NCBI RefSeq assembly: GCF_000702265.1 | Contig: NZ_JNKZ01000004.1 | Span: 496,001-560,000 of the forward strand | Direction of reading: 5' to 3' | Source: Butyrivibrio sp. NC2002 | Lineage (GTDB): Bacteria > Bacillota > Clostridia > Lachnospirales > Lachnospiraceae | Length of the DNA stretch: 64,000 nucleotides | In this document: in pieces, positions 50,469-59,527 of the stretch | How positions within the stretch are numbered: the first letter of the stretch is position 1 | How the letters are laid out: each line of letters starts with the position of its first letter | The notes under the pieces: model-generated | Seen by the model: only the letters and a program-made list of their open reading frames with translations | What the model was told of the DNA's origin: nothing | The model's database searches: none | Made by a program: the position numbers and the translations under genes

Positions 50469-52088
50469 ATGGGGAGCACATATAAAAATGGTATTTATCG
50501 TTCTGTAATATGTGGCATTATCGCATTTATCAATGCCATCTGTACGCAGGCAATTTTAACTCATGCCTGTTTTGGGTGGAATTATCTGCAGAGAAAAAGC
50601 TGGCTATTAATGTTTTTATCCGGCTTTGTAATTGCTGTGATCTTTTCCGGTCTACTTGATTTTTTATCCTCAAAAAAAGGACTTGTATTTAAGTCTAAAA
50701 AGATATTTATCATATTACCTTTTCTGTTTTTTATCTGCTGGCTTCCGTACTTTATAGTCTATAGTCCCGGACTAGTAAACTACGATACAGTCAATCAGGT
50801 TCTGGACTTTTTGGATGGAATATCTCCTGTTCCTTTTGGATTTGTTAACGGGCAGGAAGAAGTTGTTGCGCTATTTAATGCGCATCACCCTGTTCTGGTG
50901 ACGATAATCTTCGGTACCTTTATAAAAATCGGCATTTTACTGGGAAATCCCGCAATCGGACTAATGCTGTATATCACGATACATATGATTCTGGCAGCTG
51001 TTATCTTTAGCTTTGCCATTAAATATGTCACTGATCTTTCAGGTGCTTTTGATGGAGTAAGCGCTTTACTTGTAGCCTTTTTCGCGCTTTGTCCTATAAT
51101 CCCTTACTATGTTTGCATAATGCTCAAAAATTCGCTTCATTCATTGATTGCAGTAATATATGTCTTAATTTATCTAAGAATGGCATTAAAACCGGGCGAA
51201 CTCTCTGCCAGGGAAAAAGTACTATGGTTTGTTTCTTCCATTCTGTTACCCCTTACGCAAAATACCGGTATTTATCTCGTAGTACCGACCAGCATTTTGC
51301 TCATCATCAAAAACTGTACGAAAAGTAGGAAATTCGTCGCAAAAACTCTTGCGACGGTATTCATAATGATGATGATAATTACCAAAATAGTTTATCCGTT
51401 TTTCAATATTTTTCCCGGCGGCAAACAGGAAATGCTTGGTACTTTGTTCCAGCAGACCGGCCGATATGTACGCGACTATGGCGATGAAGTTACAGAGGAT
51501 GAAAAAAAGATCATATCTTCTGTTGTAGATTTTGACGTTCTTGTAAATGATTTTAAGTTTGAATCAACAGATGCTATTAAGGCATCCTATAATCTTCATG
51601 TGACAAAGAAGGAATTATCAGATTATTATAAAGTATGGCTTCGCCAGGGACTGCGGCATCCCGGTGCATACTTTAGAGGAGTTCTTCCCATTTGCGGACA
51701 GTTTTTTGCAATGGGATATGATGTGGGAATATTCGATCATATTCCTGCTGCTGAAAATATCGGAGTCTGGGCGCAGATGAAACACAGCTTTTCGGATGAG
51801 GTTCGATCAGTCTTTACCAGCTGGTATTACTGGATCAGATCCTTCCCCTTCATCAATATATTGTTTCAGCATGCGCTCTATGCGCTGTGGATTCCAATGT
51901 ATGCTGTTTATAGAAAGCTAATTTCAAAAAATAAGAGCTTACTGTTTATCATGCCGTTCATTGTTAATGATCTGTTCTTGATAGTAAGTCCTATGGGATA
52001 TTCAAGATATGCTTTATCAATGATATTTACGGGACCGTTTTTACTTTATCTGGTTTTCAGGATGGAAGAATTTGCTATAAAAAAATGA
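50469..52088 (+). CDS. DUF6020-like multi-pass membrane protein
   Basis: A 539-residue membrane protein with about 11-12 helices (first at residues 8-30, then WLLMFLSGFVIAVIFSGLL). The loop PYFIVYSPGLVNYDTVNQVL and the motif FNAHHPVLVTIIFG resemble DUF6020 proteins of Firmicutes, which have a GT-C glycosyltransferase-like layout. The function is not known. The frame is open further upstream, but the ATG at 50469 is the one with a good RBS (AAGGGAGAG, 9 nt). It ends in a strong terminator and is monocistronic. Confidence 0.75.
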   Translation: MGSTYKNGIYRSVICGIIAFINAICTQAILTHACFGWNYLQRKSWLLMFLSGFVIAVIFSGLLDFLSSKKGLVFKSKKIFIILPFLFFICWLPYFIVYSPGLVNYDTVNQVLDFLDGISPVPFGFVNGQEEVVALFNAHHPVLVTIIFGTFIKIGILLGNPAIGLMLYITIHMILAAVIFSFAIKYVTDLSGAFDGVSALLVAFFALCPIIPYYVCIMLKNSLHSLIAVIYVLIYLRMALKPGELSAREKVLWFVSSILLPLTQNTGIYLVVPTSILLIIKNCTKSRKFVAKTLATVFIMMMIITKIVYPFFNIFPGGKQEMLGTLFQQTGRYVRDYGDEVTEDEKKIISSVVDFDVLVNDFKFESTDAIKASYNLHVTKKELSDYYKVWLRQGLRHPGAYFRGVLPICGQFFAMGYDVGIFDHIPAAENIGVWAQMKHSFSDEVRSVFTSWYYWIRSFPFINILFQHALYALWIPMYAVYRKLISKNKSLLFIMPFIVNDLFLIVSPMGYSRYALSMIFTGPFLLYLVFRMEEFAIKK

Positions 52089-52092
52089 AAAA

Positions 52093-52129
52093 ATGAGGAA
52101 TATTCCAAAGGGAGTATTCCTCATCTCTT
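52093..52129 (+). terminator. Terminator of the DUF6020-like gene
   Basis: Perfect 10-bp stem ATGAGGAATA (52093-52102) with 52115-52124 and a following CTCTTTTAT. It begins 5 nt after the stop. Confidence 0.85.
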
Positions 52130-52146
52130 TTATCCACTTCCACTAT

Positions 52147-54315
52147 TTAGCCGTTATTTAGGTGTATTACCCATCCGGCATCTGTTGAACTATCTGCTTC
52201 TGTTTCTTCTTCATCCTGCGCCTTATTCACTATATCTCTAAGGTCTGACGGGATCTTGTCTACATCAGTTATTACAACAGTATCTGAAAAAATATTGCCT
52301 ATCGACAGGGTTGCCAGATCCGATGATTTCTCACTCTTTACTGCTGAATTTACATGATACAAATCATATGGAATAGCATTTTCGACCGTTTCCTTTATGT
52401 CTTTTCTGTCTTCAGAGCTCCATTCATAGTCATCTTCTCCAGAATAAACAGTCATATCAATAACTGATGCCTTTTCATATCCATCTCTCCATTCCACAGG
52501 AAGATTTTTGGAGGAAAGAAAAGCCTTTGTATTTGTAAAAGAAGGAAATACATAAAAATTGTAAATTTCCATTCCGTCATATCTTTTATTTCCAAGGTTT
52601 CCCAAAATTGTATACTCTATAAGCGGAGACTCCTTTTTAAGATCGTCAAAGTTCTGGGAATAGATATCCTTTTTCAGTGCTTCAAGCATCTCTTCTCGCT
52701 CAGATAAAGATAATTCTTTTATATGGGATCCTGTGATATCAGTATAATTTAAGGCATAAAATTCATCAGGCTTAGAATCCAGGATTCCAAAGCAGGCATT
52801 CTTAAATTCCTCTGTATTAAAGATTTGTCCGAAATTATCAAGTATTGCCTCATCACTCATGTCGACATAGAATTTTCTGTCTACTGTCTTTCCGTTTTTC
52901 ATGTGCCAACGGAAACTAATCTCCCTAAGTGTCGCATTTTCATCATAAGAGTATGAATCATTGTTACTAAAAATCTTTTCAAAGCGAATCTCTTTTGTCT
53001 TCTTTGCTCCGGCAAGTTCGATCGGCTCAATATTTGACATATCGCTAAGGCGCATATTTTCCATAACTCTGCCATCCTTACCCATATTATACATATATGT
53101 CCCATCATTAGATAACATGCAAGTCCTAAGATTATCAAATATCATGTCTGTTGTCACTGCGCAGCTCTCTACTCTGTCAGTATTCGGAAGCCAGCAGTCA
53201 TAACCAAATAAATCAAAGATGAATGCTGCAACCAAAAATGCACTTACAGCTCCTGCAAGAGCACTTGATGGTATGTGCTTCATACTGGCTTTAAAGTCAA
53301 ATTCGTATATAGTCTCTATAACTATATGCGTTACAACTACTCCGCACAAAACTCCAAATACAAGACCGAAAACCTTATCACTTAATCCATAGAACAGAAG
53401 TCCAAATGAGAGGGAAACTGCTATCATGATCGCAATTTTTATTAAAGGCTTAGTAACCTTAAATGCCATCGCTTTTCCTGCTGCCTCGGATGGTCTTATT
53501 GTATTTAAGTACCTGCAGCCAAAATATAAAACTATTGAAAGCACACAGATAACAGCGAGTTCAGGAAGTAAATGTACAGGGTAACTTACTGTTTTTATTT
53601 CCTGCATCTTAGCTATGATTTCAAATATAGGTCCAACCGGGAAATATTCTAACCATGATGACTCTTTTTCAAAAACCGAATAGGAAATGAAAAATTCCAG
53701 CTCATATAATTGAATAATAAAAGTGTAGAAGCTTGTAAGTCCGTAAAAGACCATTGTTCCCAAAAAAGCAACAACTATGTGCCCTGTCAGAACTGCTGCA
53801 AGGATCGCAATCATATAAAGGAAAACATATTCAGCAATTACGGTAACTGCTGATAAAAGATAAGCTCCGATCGTGTTCCACAGGACGAATCCGTTTGCAA
53901 TACCTATGATCAGGGTAATTATATTGCATATTATAAAAGGAACTGCAAATACAAGGATCCCGTTTACGCACATTATGTCAAAAAGTTTGCTTCTCTTCAT
54001 TGGAAGTGCGCCATACAAGTCGCTCATTTTAGAATCACTAAGATATGAAAATCCCTGAAGGGCATTCACTACCGCAAGCCCAAAAACTATGATAACAACA
54101 GGTACTGAAGGCGCTGATACATTTTGGAAAAATGCACGCCTTATATCTTCTATAACTGCCAATTCATGTTCAAGCCTGTACTTATAGCGACTTATAAGAA
54201 GCATGATAAAAACTATCTGTGCAAAAAAGTTAGCTGCAATTGATAATGCTATTGGCCAAAGCCTTCTTTTTCTGTTTTCTTTACATAAATCAGCAAATGA
54301 TCTTTTTGATGTCAT
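52147..54315 (-). CDS. ABC transporter permease (DUF6449-like)
   Basis: The membrane partner of the ATPase encoded just upstream. 722 residues. About six helices in the first 260 residues, a second set of about four at 290-385, then a large soluble extracellular domain of about 330 residues. The layout and the SYLSDSKMSDLYGALPMKRSKLF loop (given as SDSKMSDLYGALPMKR) match YtrC/DUF6449-type permeases regulated by GntR. Likely function is export or sensing of wall-active compounds, inferred from family. Its start overlaps the end of the ATPase by 26 bp, a tight coupling. Confidence 0.8.
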   Translation of the reverse strand: MTSKRSFADLCKENRKRRLWPIALSIAANFFAQIVFIMLLISRYKYRLEHELAVIEDIRRAFFQNVSAPSVPVVIIVFGLAVVNALQGFSYLSDSKMSDLYGALPMKRSKLFDIMCVNGILVFAVPFIICNIITLIIGIANGFVLWNTIGAYLLSAVTVIAEYVFLYMIAILAAVLTGHIVVAFLGTMVFYGLTSFYTFIIQLYELEFFISYSVFEKESSWLEYFPVGPIFEIIAKMQEIKTVSYPVHLLPELAVICVLSIVLYFGCRYLNTIRPSEAAGKAMAFKVTKPLIKIAIMIAVSLSFGLLFYGLSDKVFGLVFGVLCGVVVTHIVIETIYEFDFKASMKHIPSSALAGAVSAFLVAAFIFDLFGYDCWLPNTDRVESCAVTTDMIFDNLRTCMLSNDGTYMYNMGKDGRVMENMRLSDMSNIEPIELAGAKKTKEIRFEKIFSNNDSYSYDENATLREISFRWHMKNGKTVDRKFYVDMSDEAILDNFGQIFNTEEFKNACFGILDSKPDEFYALNYTDITGSHIKELSLSEREEMLEALKKDIYSQNFDDLKKESPLIEYTILGNLGNKRYDGMEIYNFYVFPSFTNTKAFLSSKNLPVEWRDGYEKASVIDMTVYSGEDDYEWSSEDRKDIKETVENAIPYDLYHVNSAVKSEKSSDLATLSIGNIFSDTVVITDVDKIPSDLRDIVNKAQDEEETEADSSTDAGWVIHLNNG

Positions 54316-55192
54316 ATCCCTCTACCCCCGTTTCACTTATGAATATCTCCTCCAGAGAAAGTGGCAGCATCTCCATATATATCGGGCTCTCTTCCATAAG
54401 AACCTCCCTTGTCTCTTCCTCAGTCCCCCTGACTGTAAGCGTCACAAGTTTTCCCCTGTTCTCTTCTGAAATCACGCACAGCCTCTTCATTACGCGCTCT
54501 TTACTGTCATCATCCCTGAATACGCACTGAAGCTTGTGCACATCGGCCTTGGCATCATCAAGGTTCTTGGACAAAATTATTCCTCCCTTGTGAAGAAGGC
54601 CCACTGTATCACATATATCCTCAAGTTCTCTTAGGTTATGCGATGCAATAACCGGTGTGAATTTCCTTGTTGCCATTTCGCCTGCAAAAATGCTCTTAAC
54701 CGCCTGCCTCATAACAGGATCAAGTCCGTCAAAGGTTTCATCGCAGTATAGATATCTGGTCATTGAAGACAGCCCAAGAATAATACTTAACTGTTTCTTC
54801 ATTCCCTTTGAAAATGTCCTTATCTTGCGCTTTTTTTCAAGTCCGAACTTATCCATAAGCTCTGAGAATCTCTGCATGTTGAAGCTCTCGTATACTTTCT
54901 CGAAAAAGACCGCCATTTCCAAAGGAGTTGTATTCGGGAAAAATGCTATGTCATCCGAGATATAGAAAAATTCCTGCTTTACCTTGGGATTATCAAACAC
55001 AACTCTTCCGTCTATGCTTATTGTTCCTTTGTCAGGCTTTAGTATTCCTGCAGCCATTCTCAAAAAAGTACTTTTTCCTGCGCCGTTTGTTCCGATAAGC
55101 CCAAATACCTGACCGTCTTCTATAGTCAGGTCGATTCCACTAATAGCAATGATATCTTCAAAACTCTTTGTAAGATTTATCGCTTGTATCAT
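54290..55192 (-). CDS. ABC transporter ATPase (YtrB-like)
   Basis: A 300-residue ABC ATPase. Walker A GTNGAGKSTFLRMAAG (about 35-50), signature TFSKGMKKQLSIILGL, Walker B LYCDETFDGLDPV with Asp-Glu shifted to CDETFDG as in this subgroup, and ASHNLRELED as H-loop. A C-terminal domain of about 80 residues follows. RBS AGGAGGAAGGT precedes the ATG, 18 nt after the GntR gene. Confidence 0.92.
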   Translation of the reverse strand: MIQAINLTKSFEDIIAISGIDLTIEDGQVFGLIGTNGAGKSTFLRMAAGILKPDKGTISIDGRVVFDNPKVKQEFFYISDDIAFFPNTTPLEMAVFFEKVYESFNMQRFSELMDKFGLEKKRKIRTFSKGMKKQLSIILGLSSMTRYLYCDETFDGLDPVMRQAVKSIFAGEMATRKFTPVIASHNLRELEDICDTVGLLHKGGIILSKNLDDAKADVHKLQCVFRDDDSKERVMKRLCVISEENRGKLVTLTVRGTEEETREVLMEESPIYMEMLPLSLEEIFISETGVEGYDIKKIIC

Positions 55193-55210
55193 ACCTTCCT
55201 CCTATAAAAA

Positions 55211-55591
55211 CTATTTCTCTTCTTTCCTGTCTTTAAAGTGTTTTTTTACAAAATCCAGAACCTCTTTTTCATCAAGGCATAATGTATCGGCCTTATTTAA
55301 AAGATTTCCCATTTCATCAAAAAACTCCTTGCGTCTCTGTGGCATGACCTGCGAAGTATTCTCCGCAAATCTCCCCCTGCCTGCTACAGAATAGCAAAAT
55401 CCCCTCTGCTCAAGATTGTCATATGCCTTCTGTATTGTGTTTGGATTGATGGACAGATCCATAGCAAGCGATCTGACTGAAGGAAGTGCTTCATCCGGAC
55501 CTATTATTCCGCGCAATATAAGCCCTTCCATTTTGCTTGATATCTGCTCATATATAGGTCGTTTGTCCCTATAATCAATTTCAATCAGCAT
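55211..55591 (-). CDS. GntR-family regulator, YtrA subfamily
   Basis: A 126-residue repressor with an N-terminal winged helix (RPIYEQISSKMEGLILRG, then LPSVRSLAMDLSINPNTIQKAY) and a short C-terminal dimerisation segment. Its length is typical of YtrA, which lacks a large effector domain. The ATG at 55591 follows AGGAGGTACTT. A longer frame reaches into the operator. It heads the regulator-ATPase-permease operon and probably binds the perfect inverted repeat at 55616-55642. Confidence 0.93.
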   Translation of the reverse strand: MLIEIDYRDKRPIYEQISSKMEGLILRGIIGPDEALPSVRSLAMDLSINPNTIQKAYDNLEQRGFCYSVAGRGRFAENTSQVMPQRRKEFFDEMGNLLNKADTLCLDEKEVLDFVKKHFKDRKEEK

Positions 55592-55615
55592 AAGTACCTC
55601 CTGATCTTGTGCCAT

Positions 55616-55642
55616 AAGTGTACTATCTCATCTAGTACACTT
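55616..55642 (-). promoter_or_regulatory. YtrA/GntR operator
   Basis: Perfect 10-bp arms AAGTGTACTA (55616-55625) and TAGTACACTT (55633-55642) with a 7-nt spacer. It begins 2 nt downstream of the -10 box of the operon promoter, so binding would block transcription. Confidence 0.85.
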
Positions 55643-55644
55643 AG

Positions 55645-55673
55645 ATAATACACATCGTCATATCCTCTGTCAA
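55645..55673 (-). promoter_or_regulatory. Promoter of the GntR-ABC operon
   Basis: -35 TTGACA (55668-55673), 17-nt spacer, -10 TATTAT (55645-55650). Confidence 0.88.
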
Positions 55674-55716
55674 CAAAAATTACGATTTTTTGACAATTAT
55701 TTTTTAAGAGCAATAG

Positions 55717-55744
55717 AAAAAGAGGCCGTATATAGTACAGCCTC
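55717..55744 (-). terminator. Terminator of the M32 carboxypeptidase gene
   Basis: Stem GAGGC (55722-55726, extended with one mismatch) with GCCTC (55740-55744). On the minus strand it is followed by TTTTTC. Confidence 0.8.
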
Positions 55745-55794
55745 CCTTTGCTTTTTCCGGTTTCTTTATTATCCGTATATTGAAAAATCGTTAA

Positions 55795-57306
55795 TTACAG
55801 CTCATAAAGTTCTGAATATTTTTCCTCAAGATAATCAAGGAAGTCATCAGCAGTGAGTTCTCTTCCTGTGATATCCTTTATCCACTCTGAAGGAGCAAGC
55901 CTGTCTGCTTTCTTAAATACATTCTCCTTCATCCAGTTATTTATTGTAGTAAGATCACCCTTTTCAACGCATCCGTTTATGTCGATCTCGTTTTTCATGC
56001 GGTTATAGTACATTGCGTTGTACATGTTTCCGATAGAATATGTCGGGAAGTATCCAAAGCCTGATGTCCAGTGCACATCCTGAAGAACACCCTCTCTGTC
56101 ATTTTGAGGCTCTACTCCAAGGTACTCCTTATATTTCTCTTTCCATCTTCTGGGAAGGTCTTCTACATCTATTTTGCCTTCGAAGAGCTCCTTCTCTATC
56201 TCGTAGCGGATTATTACGTGGAAAGTATAAGTAAACTCATCTGCCTCTGTCCTTATAAGTGAAGGCTCTACAATGTTAAGTGCCTCGTACAGTTCTTTCT
56301 CAGATACACCGTCCATTACCTGCGGGAAGATCTCGCAAACCTTGGGATAGATCAGATGAACAAACTCTCTTGATCTGCCGATTCTGTTTTCATACATTCT
56401 TGATACAGATTCATGCATACCAAGAGTCTTTCCGTCTGTAATGAAATATTCGTAGTTTTCCCTGGGCTGATTGCTTTCAAACAAAGCATGACCACCTTCG
56501 TGGATAATTGAATACATGCTTGATGCAAACTGAGTCGGGTAGTAATGAGTTGTTATTCTAGTATCGTCTTTTCCAAGACCTGATGTGAAGGGATGCTCAG
56601 ATGTAGTAAATGCGCCTCTTTCAAGGTCAAATCCCAGCACATCTATAAGATACTCTGCCATCTTTTTCTGCTGTTCATCAGTAACTTCTATCGACATAAA
56701 GTCTCTGCGGATTTCTTTTTTGCTGCTCTTTATTTTTTCAAGAAGAGGAAGGAGTCTTTCCTTGCACTGTCCGAAGAGTTCATCCAGTTTTTTGGAGGTG
56801 ATACCTCTTTCATAGTCATCAAGAAGATGGTCTATTACAGGCTTTGAATCCGCATCATCTCTTAAGCTTACAGCCTCTGCATTTGCATTTTTTACCTTTA
56901 AAAGAGAGTCTTTAAATAGTGAAAAATCTGAAGCTTTTCTTGCTTCTGACCAGTCCACAAAAGCCTTGTTGTATACAAGCTGAAACTCCATCTGCTTTTC
57001 GGGAGTTATGTTCTTCTCCTTTTCATAAGCTCTGTGTAAGTTGTCTGCAAGTGCCTTGTCCCATTCTCCGAGCTCGTCTCTGTGATCGTAGAGATAGTTT
57101 TCAGCTTCCACAAATTCATCTGCCTTGGTAAGCTTAAATGCCTGATTAGCAAGAAATGCCATTACTTCTCCCTGCTCCTCCATTCCCTTTGGCGGGCAGA
57201 TTGTCTCCTGGTCATAGCTTAATACCGAAACTGCATGTCCGTATGTGTCAGCTTCACTTAAAACTTTCTTTACATATTCGAGCTTTTCCTTTAATTCGTT
57301 ACTCAT
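55795..57306 (-). CDS. M32-family metallocarboxypeptidase
   Basis: A zinc carboxypeptidase of the Taq type, cytoplasmic, 503 residues. The HEXXH motif is in SIIHEGGHALFESNQPRE (about 250-267). The third ligand Glu is likely in LGMHESVSRMYENRIG. The family RTEADEFTYTFHVIIRYEIEK, given here as RTEADEFTYTFHVI, and the C-terminal HWTSGFGYFPTYSIGN are clear. The ATG at 57306 has GGAGG 5 nt away. A GTG or ATG further upstream lacks an RBS. Confidence 0.95.
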   Translation of the reverse strand: MSNELKEKLEYVKKVLSEADTYGHAVSVLSYDQETICPPKGMEEQGEVMAFLANQAFKLTKADEFVEAENYLYDHRDELGEWDKALADNLHRAYEKEKNITPEKQMEFQLVYNKAFVDWSEARKASDFSLFKDSLLKVKNANAEAVSLRDDADSKPVIDHLLDDYERGITSKKLDELFGQCKERLLPLLEKIKSSKKEIRRDFMSIEVTDEQQKKMAEYLIDVLGFDLERGAFTTSEHPFTSGLGKDDTRITTHYYPTQFASSMYSIIHEGGHALFESNQPRENYEYFITDGKTLGMHESVSRMYENRIGRSREFVHLIYPKVCEIFPQVMDGVSEKELYEALNIVEPSLIRTEADEFTYTFHVIIRYEIEKELFEGKIDVEDLPRRWKEKYKEYLGVEPQNDREGVLQDVHWTSGFGYFPTYSIGNMYNAMYYNRMKNEIDINGCVEKGDLTTINNWMKENVFKKADRLAPSEWIKDITGRELTADDFLDYLEEKYSELYEL

Positions 57307-57360
57307 TTTTTCCTCCAATTTACTTTTTCGTTCCCATTTTTGTGACCTGTCATGCACAAT

Positions 57361-58212
57361 TTACATAGGAAAATCCTCAGGATGTTCCTTAAAGTGCATT
57401 ATCATAGTGGCTGTAAGGCTCAAGTTTTTTGCCTCTGAACCAATATCACTTCTTTTTATAAAAAGAGCCTGAGAAAGCTCATTTTCATCCATTTTTATTT
57501 CGCTATCTTCTGCCTCGCAGAAAAAACCAAGCAAAAGGTTAGAGTCAAATCCCCAGGGCTGACTTGCAAAATATCTTATATTCTTTACTTTAAGCCCTAC
57601 CTCTTCCATTACTTCTCTTCTGACTGTATCTTCTGCTGTTTCGCCGATCTCGCAAAAGCCCGCAATTAGCGCATTTCCCTTATATGCTCTGCCGGCATAT
57701 CTGGTCATAAGAATTCTGTCTTTGCAGGTAACTCCCACGATTACAGCAGGGCATATCTTTGGATATATAATATTTTTGCAGGAAGGGCATATCATTGCCC
57801 TTTCCTTGTCATAATATTCTGTCTTTGCAGCACATCTTCCGCAGAATCTGTTGTCTCTATACCACACAAACAGATGGTATGCAGTCATCCCCGCAAAACA
57901 CAGATCTTTTGGATAAGCATTTCTTAAAACCCTAATATCTTCATAGGTAAATCCGCCTGATCCATCAATGTCTCCATCATTTTCGATGTCGCTTTTTTTA
58001 AGAAAAAAGCTCCTGTCATCTATCTTAAACAGGAATATCACATCTTCTTTTTTAAGACCAAGATCACTAAAGCGCGGGCAGATCACACCTCTTCCCTCTT
58101 CAATTTTGCACAGAATCTTTCTATTACAAAATGAAAAAACTATACTGTCAGATGAAGGCTCAGTATTTTCATACTCATTATGAAATATTTCGGGAGCTAT
58201 ATCCTGTATCAT
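57361..58212 (-). CDS. nudC: NADH pyrophosphatase (NudC-like NUDIX hydrolase)
   Basis: Cleaves NADH or de-NADs RNA caps in its family. 283 residues: an N-terminal domain, then a zinc ribbon (CGRCAAKTEYYD and CPSCKNIIYPKICPAV). The Nudix box follows (GFCEIGETAEDTVRREVMEEVG region, with REVMEEVGL). The NudC-specific motif appears as SQPWGFDSNLLLGF rather than SQPWPFP. So the selectivity motif is kept in its first half only. It follows the RlmI-like gene by 12 nt on the same strand. Confidence 0.88.
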   Translation of the reverse strand: MIQDIAPEIFHNEYENTEPSSDSIVFSFCNRKILCKIEEGRGVICPRFSDLGLKKEDVIFLFKIDDRSFFLKKSDIENDGDIDGSGGFTYEDIRVLRNAYPKDLCFAGMTAYHLFVWYRDNRFCGRCAAKTEYYDKERAMICPSCKNIIYPKICPAVIVGVTCKDRILMTRYAGRAYKGNALIAGFCEIGETAEDTVRREVMEEVGLKVKNIRYFASQPWGFDSNLLLGFFCEAEDSEIKMDENELSQALFIKRSDIGSEAKNLSLTATMIMHFKEHPEDFPM

Positions 58213-58224
58213 ATCCGCCCTTTC

Positions 58225-59511
58225 TTACATCTCTTCACAAACCTGGAAGATAATGAACTTAAGGTAGTAAGAGGCATCGTTTGACCAAAGGATAGGATGG
58301 TCTGCTGCCTGCTGCCTGAATTCCACCTGCCTTAGCTGCTTGTGAGCGCTTCGAGCTGCCTCGCGTATTGTCTTTTTAAAGAGCTCTTCATCCATGAAGT
58401 GTGAGCAGGAGCATGTTGCAAGAAATCCACCGTTTTTGACGAGCTTCATTCCCCTTATATTTATCTCTCTGTATCCTGTAACCGCCTTCTTAATTGATGC
58501 GCGAGACTTGGTAAAAGCAGGGGGATCAAGGATCACCACATCATACTGTTCTCCCTTTTTCTCAAGATCAGGGAGCAGATCAAAAACGTCTGCACACTCA
58601 AATTTAATTACATCTTCAAGTCCGTTTAGTTTGGCATTTTCAAGAGCCTGAGCGCAGCCTACATCTGATGCGTCGACTGCAAGGACAGATGAAGCACCTG
58701 CTGCCGCTGCGTTTAATCCAAAGGATCCTGTATGTGTGAAGCAGTCGAGTACCTTTTTGCCTTTGCAGATTGAAGCGATCGCCCTTCTGTTATTTTTCTG
58801 ATCAAGGAAAAAGCCTGTTTTCTGGCCATTTTCCACATCAACATAATACTTTACGCCGTTTTCTTCTATCAGCACTTTTGTATCAAAAGGCTCGCCTATA
58901 AATCCCTTGATCCTTTCAAGGCCTTCCTGTTCTCTGACCTTGGCATCACTTCTCTCGTAAATGCCCCTTATTATCACACCATCCTCAGAGAGTACCTTTT
59001 TGCAGGTATCAAGGATTATGTTTTTCATCCTGTCTGTTCCAAGCGCTAGTGACTCTATTACGAGAACGTCCGAGAACTTATCAATTGTGATTCCCGGAAG
59101 GAAATCTGCTTCTCCAAAAACGAGGCGGCATGATAGCTTTTTAAGCCTGTCACTTTCTGATCCTTTATCTGTCACAGCTTTGTTATCGCCTATGCCATAT
59201 ACAACGGGGTCCATCACAGCTTTTCTGTATTCCCAGGCATTTCTTATTCTTTTCTCTATCAGCTTTTCATCTACAGTATTCTCTTTTTTTCTGGACATCA
59301 TACGGACTCTTATTTTGGAATTCGTATTGATAAAGCCGTATCCCATAAAATAGCCATCGTGGTCATGCACTTCAACAATGTCTCCATTTTCAAAGCTTCC
59401 TTCCACTTTGGTTATCTCATTGTCAAAAACCCAGGCTCCGCCCGCTTTGATTGTTCTTCCTTCTCCTTTTTTGAGAATTACTTTTGCATCTGATACTACT
59501 ATTTTCTCCAT
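58225..59511 (-). CDS. RlmI-like 23S rRNA (cytosine-5) methyltransferase
   Basis: A 428-residue enzyme with an N-terminal PUA domain (about 5-85, LKKGEGRTIKAGGAWVFDNE, then DHDGYFMGYGFIN). A Rossmann methyltransferase domain follows. Motifs are VLDCFTHTGSFGLNAAAAGA (motif I, about 245) and VILDPPAFTKSRAS (motif IV). TCSCSHFMDEELF is the family block near the end. In E. coli RlmI makes m5C1962; site here is inferred. RBS AGGAAGATAT. Probably co-transcribed with the NudC-like gene. Confidence 0.9.
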   Translation of the reverse strand: MEKIVVSDAKVILKKGEGRTIKAGGAWVFDNEITKVEGSFENGDIVEVHDHDGYFMGYGFINTNSKIRVRMMSRKKENTVDEKLIEKRIRNAWEYRKAVMDPVVYGIGDNKAVTDKGSESDRLKKLSCRLVFGEADFLPGITIDKFSDVLVIESLALGTDRMKNIILDTCKKVLSEDGVIIRGIYERSDAKVREQEGLERIKGFIGEPFDTKVLIEENGVKYYVDVENGQKTGFFLDQKNNRRAIASICKGKKVLDCFTHTGSFGLNAAAAGASSVLAVDASDVGCAQALENAKLNGLEDVIKFECADVFDLLPDLEKKGEQYDVVILDPPAFTKSRASIKKAVTGYREINIRGMKLVKNGGFLATCSCSHFMDEELFKKTIREAARSAHKQLRQVEFRQQAADHPILWSNDASYYLKFIIFQVCEEM

Positions 59512-59527
59512 ATATCTTCCTATCTTC

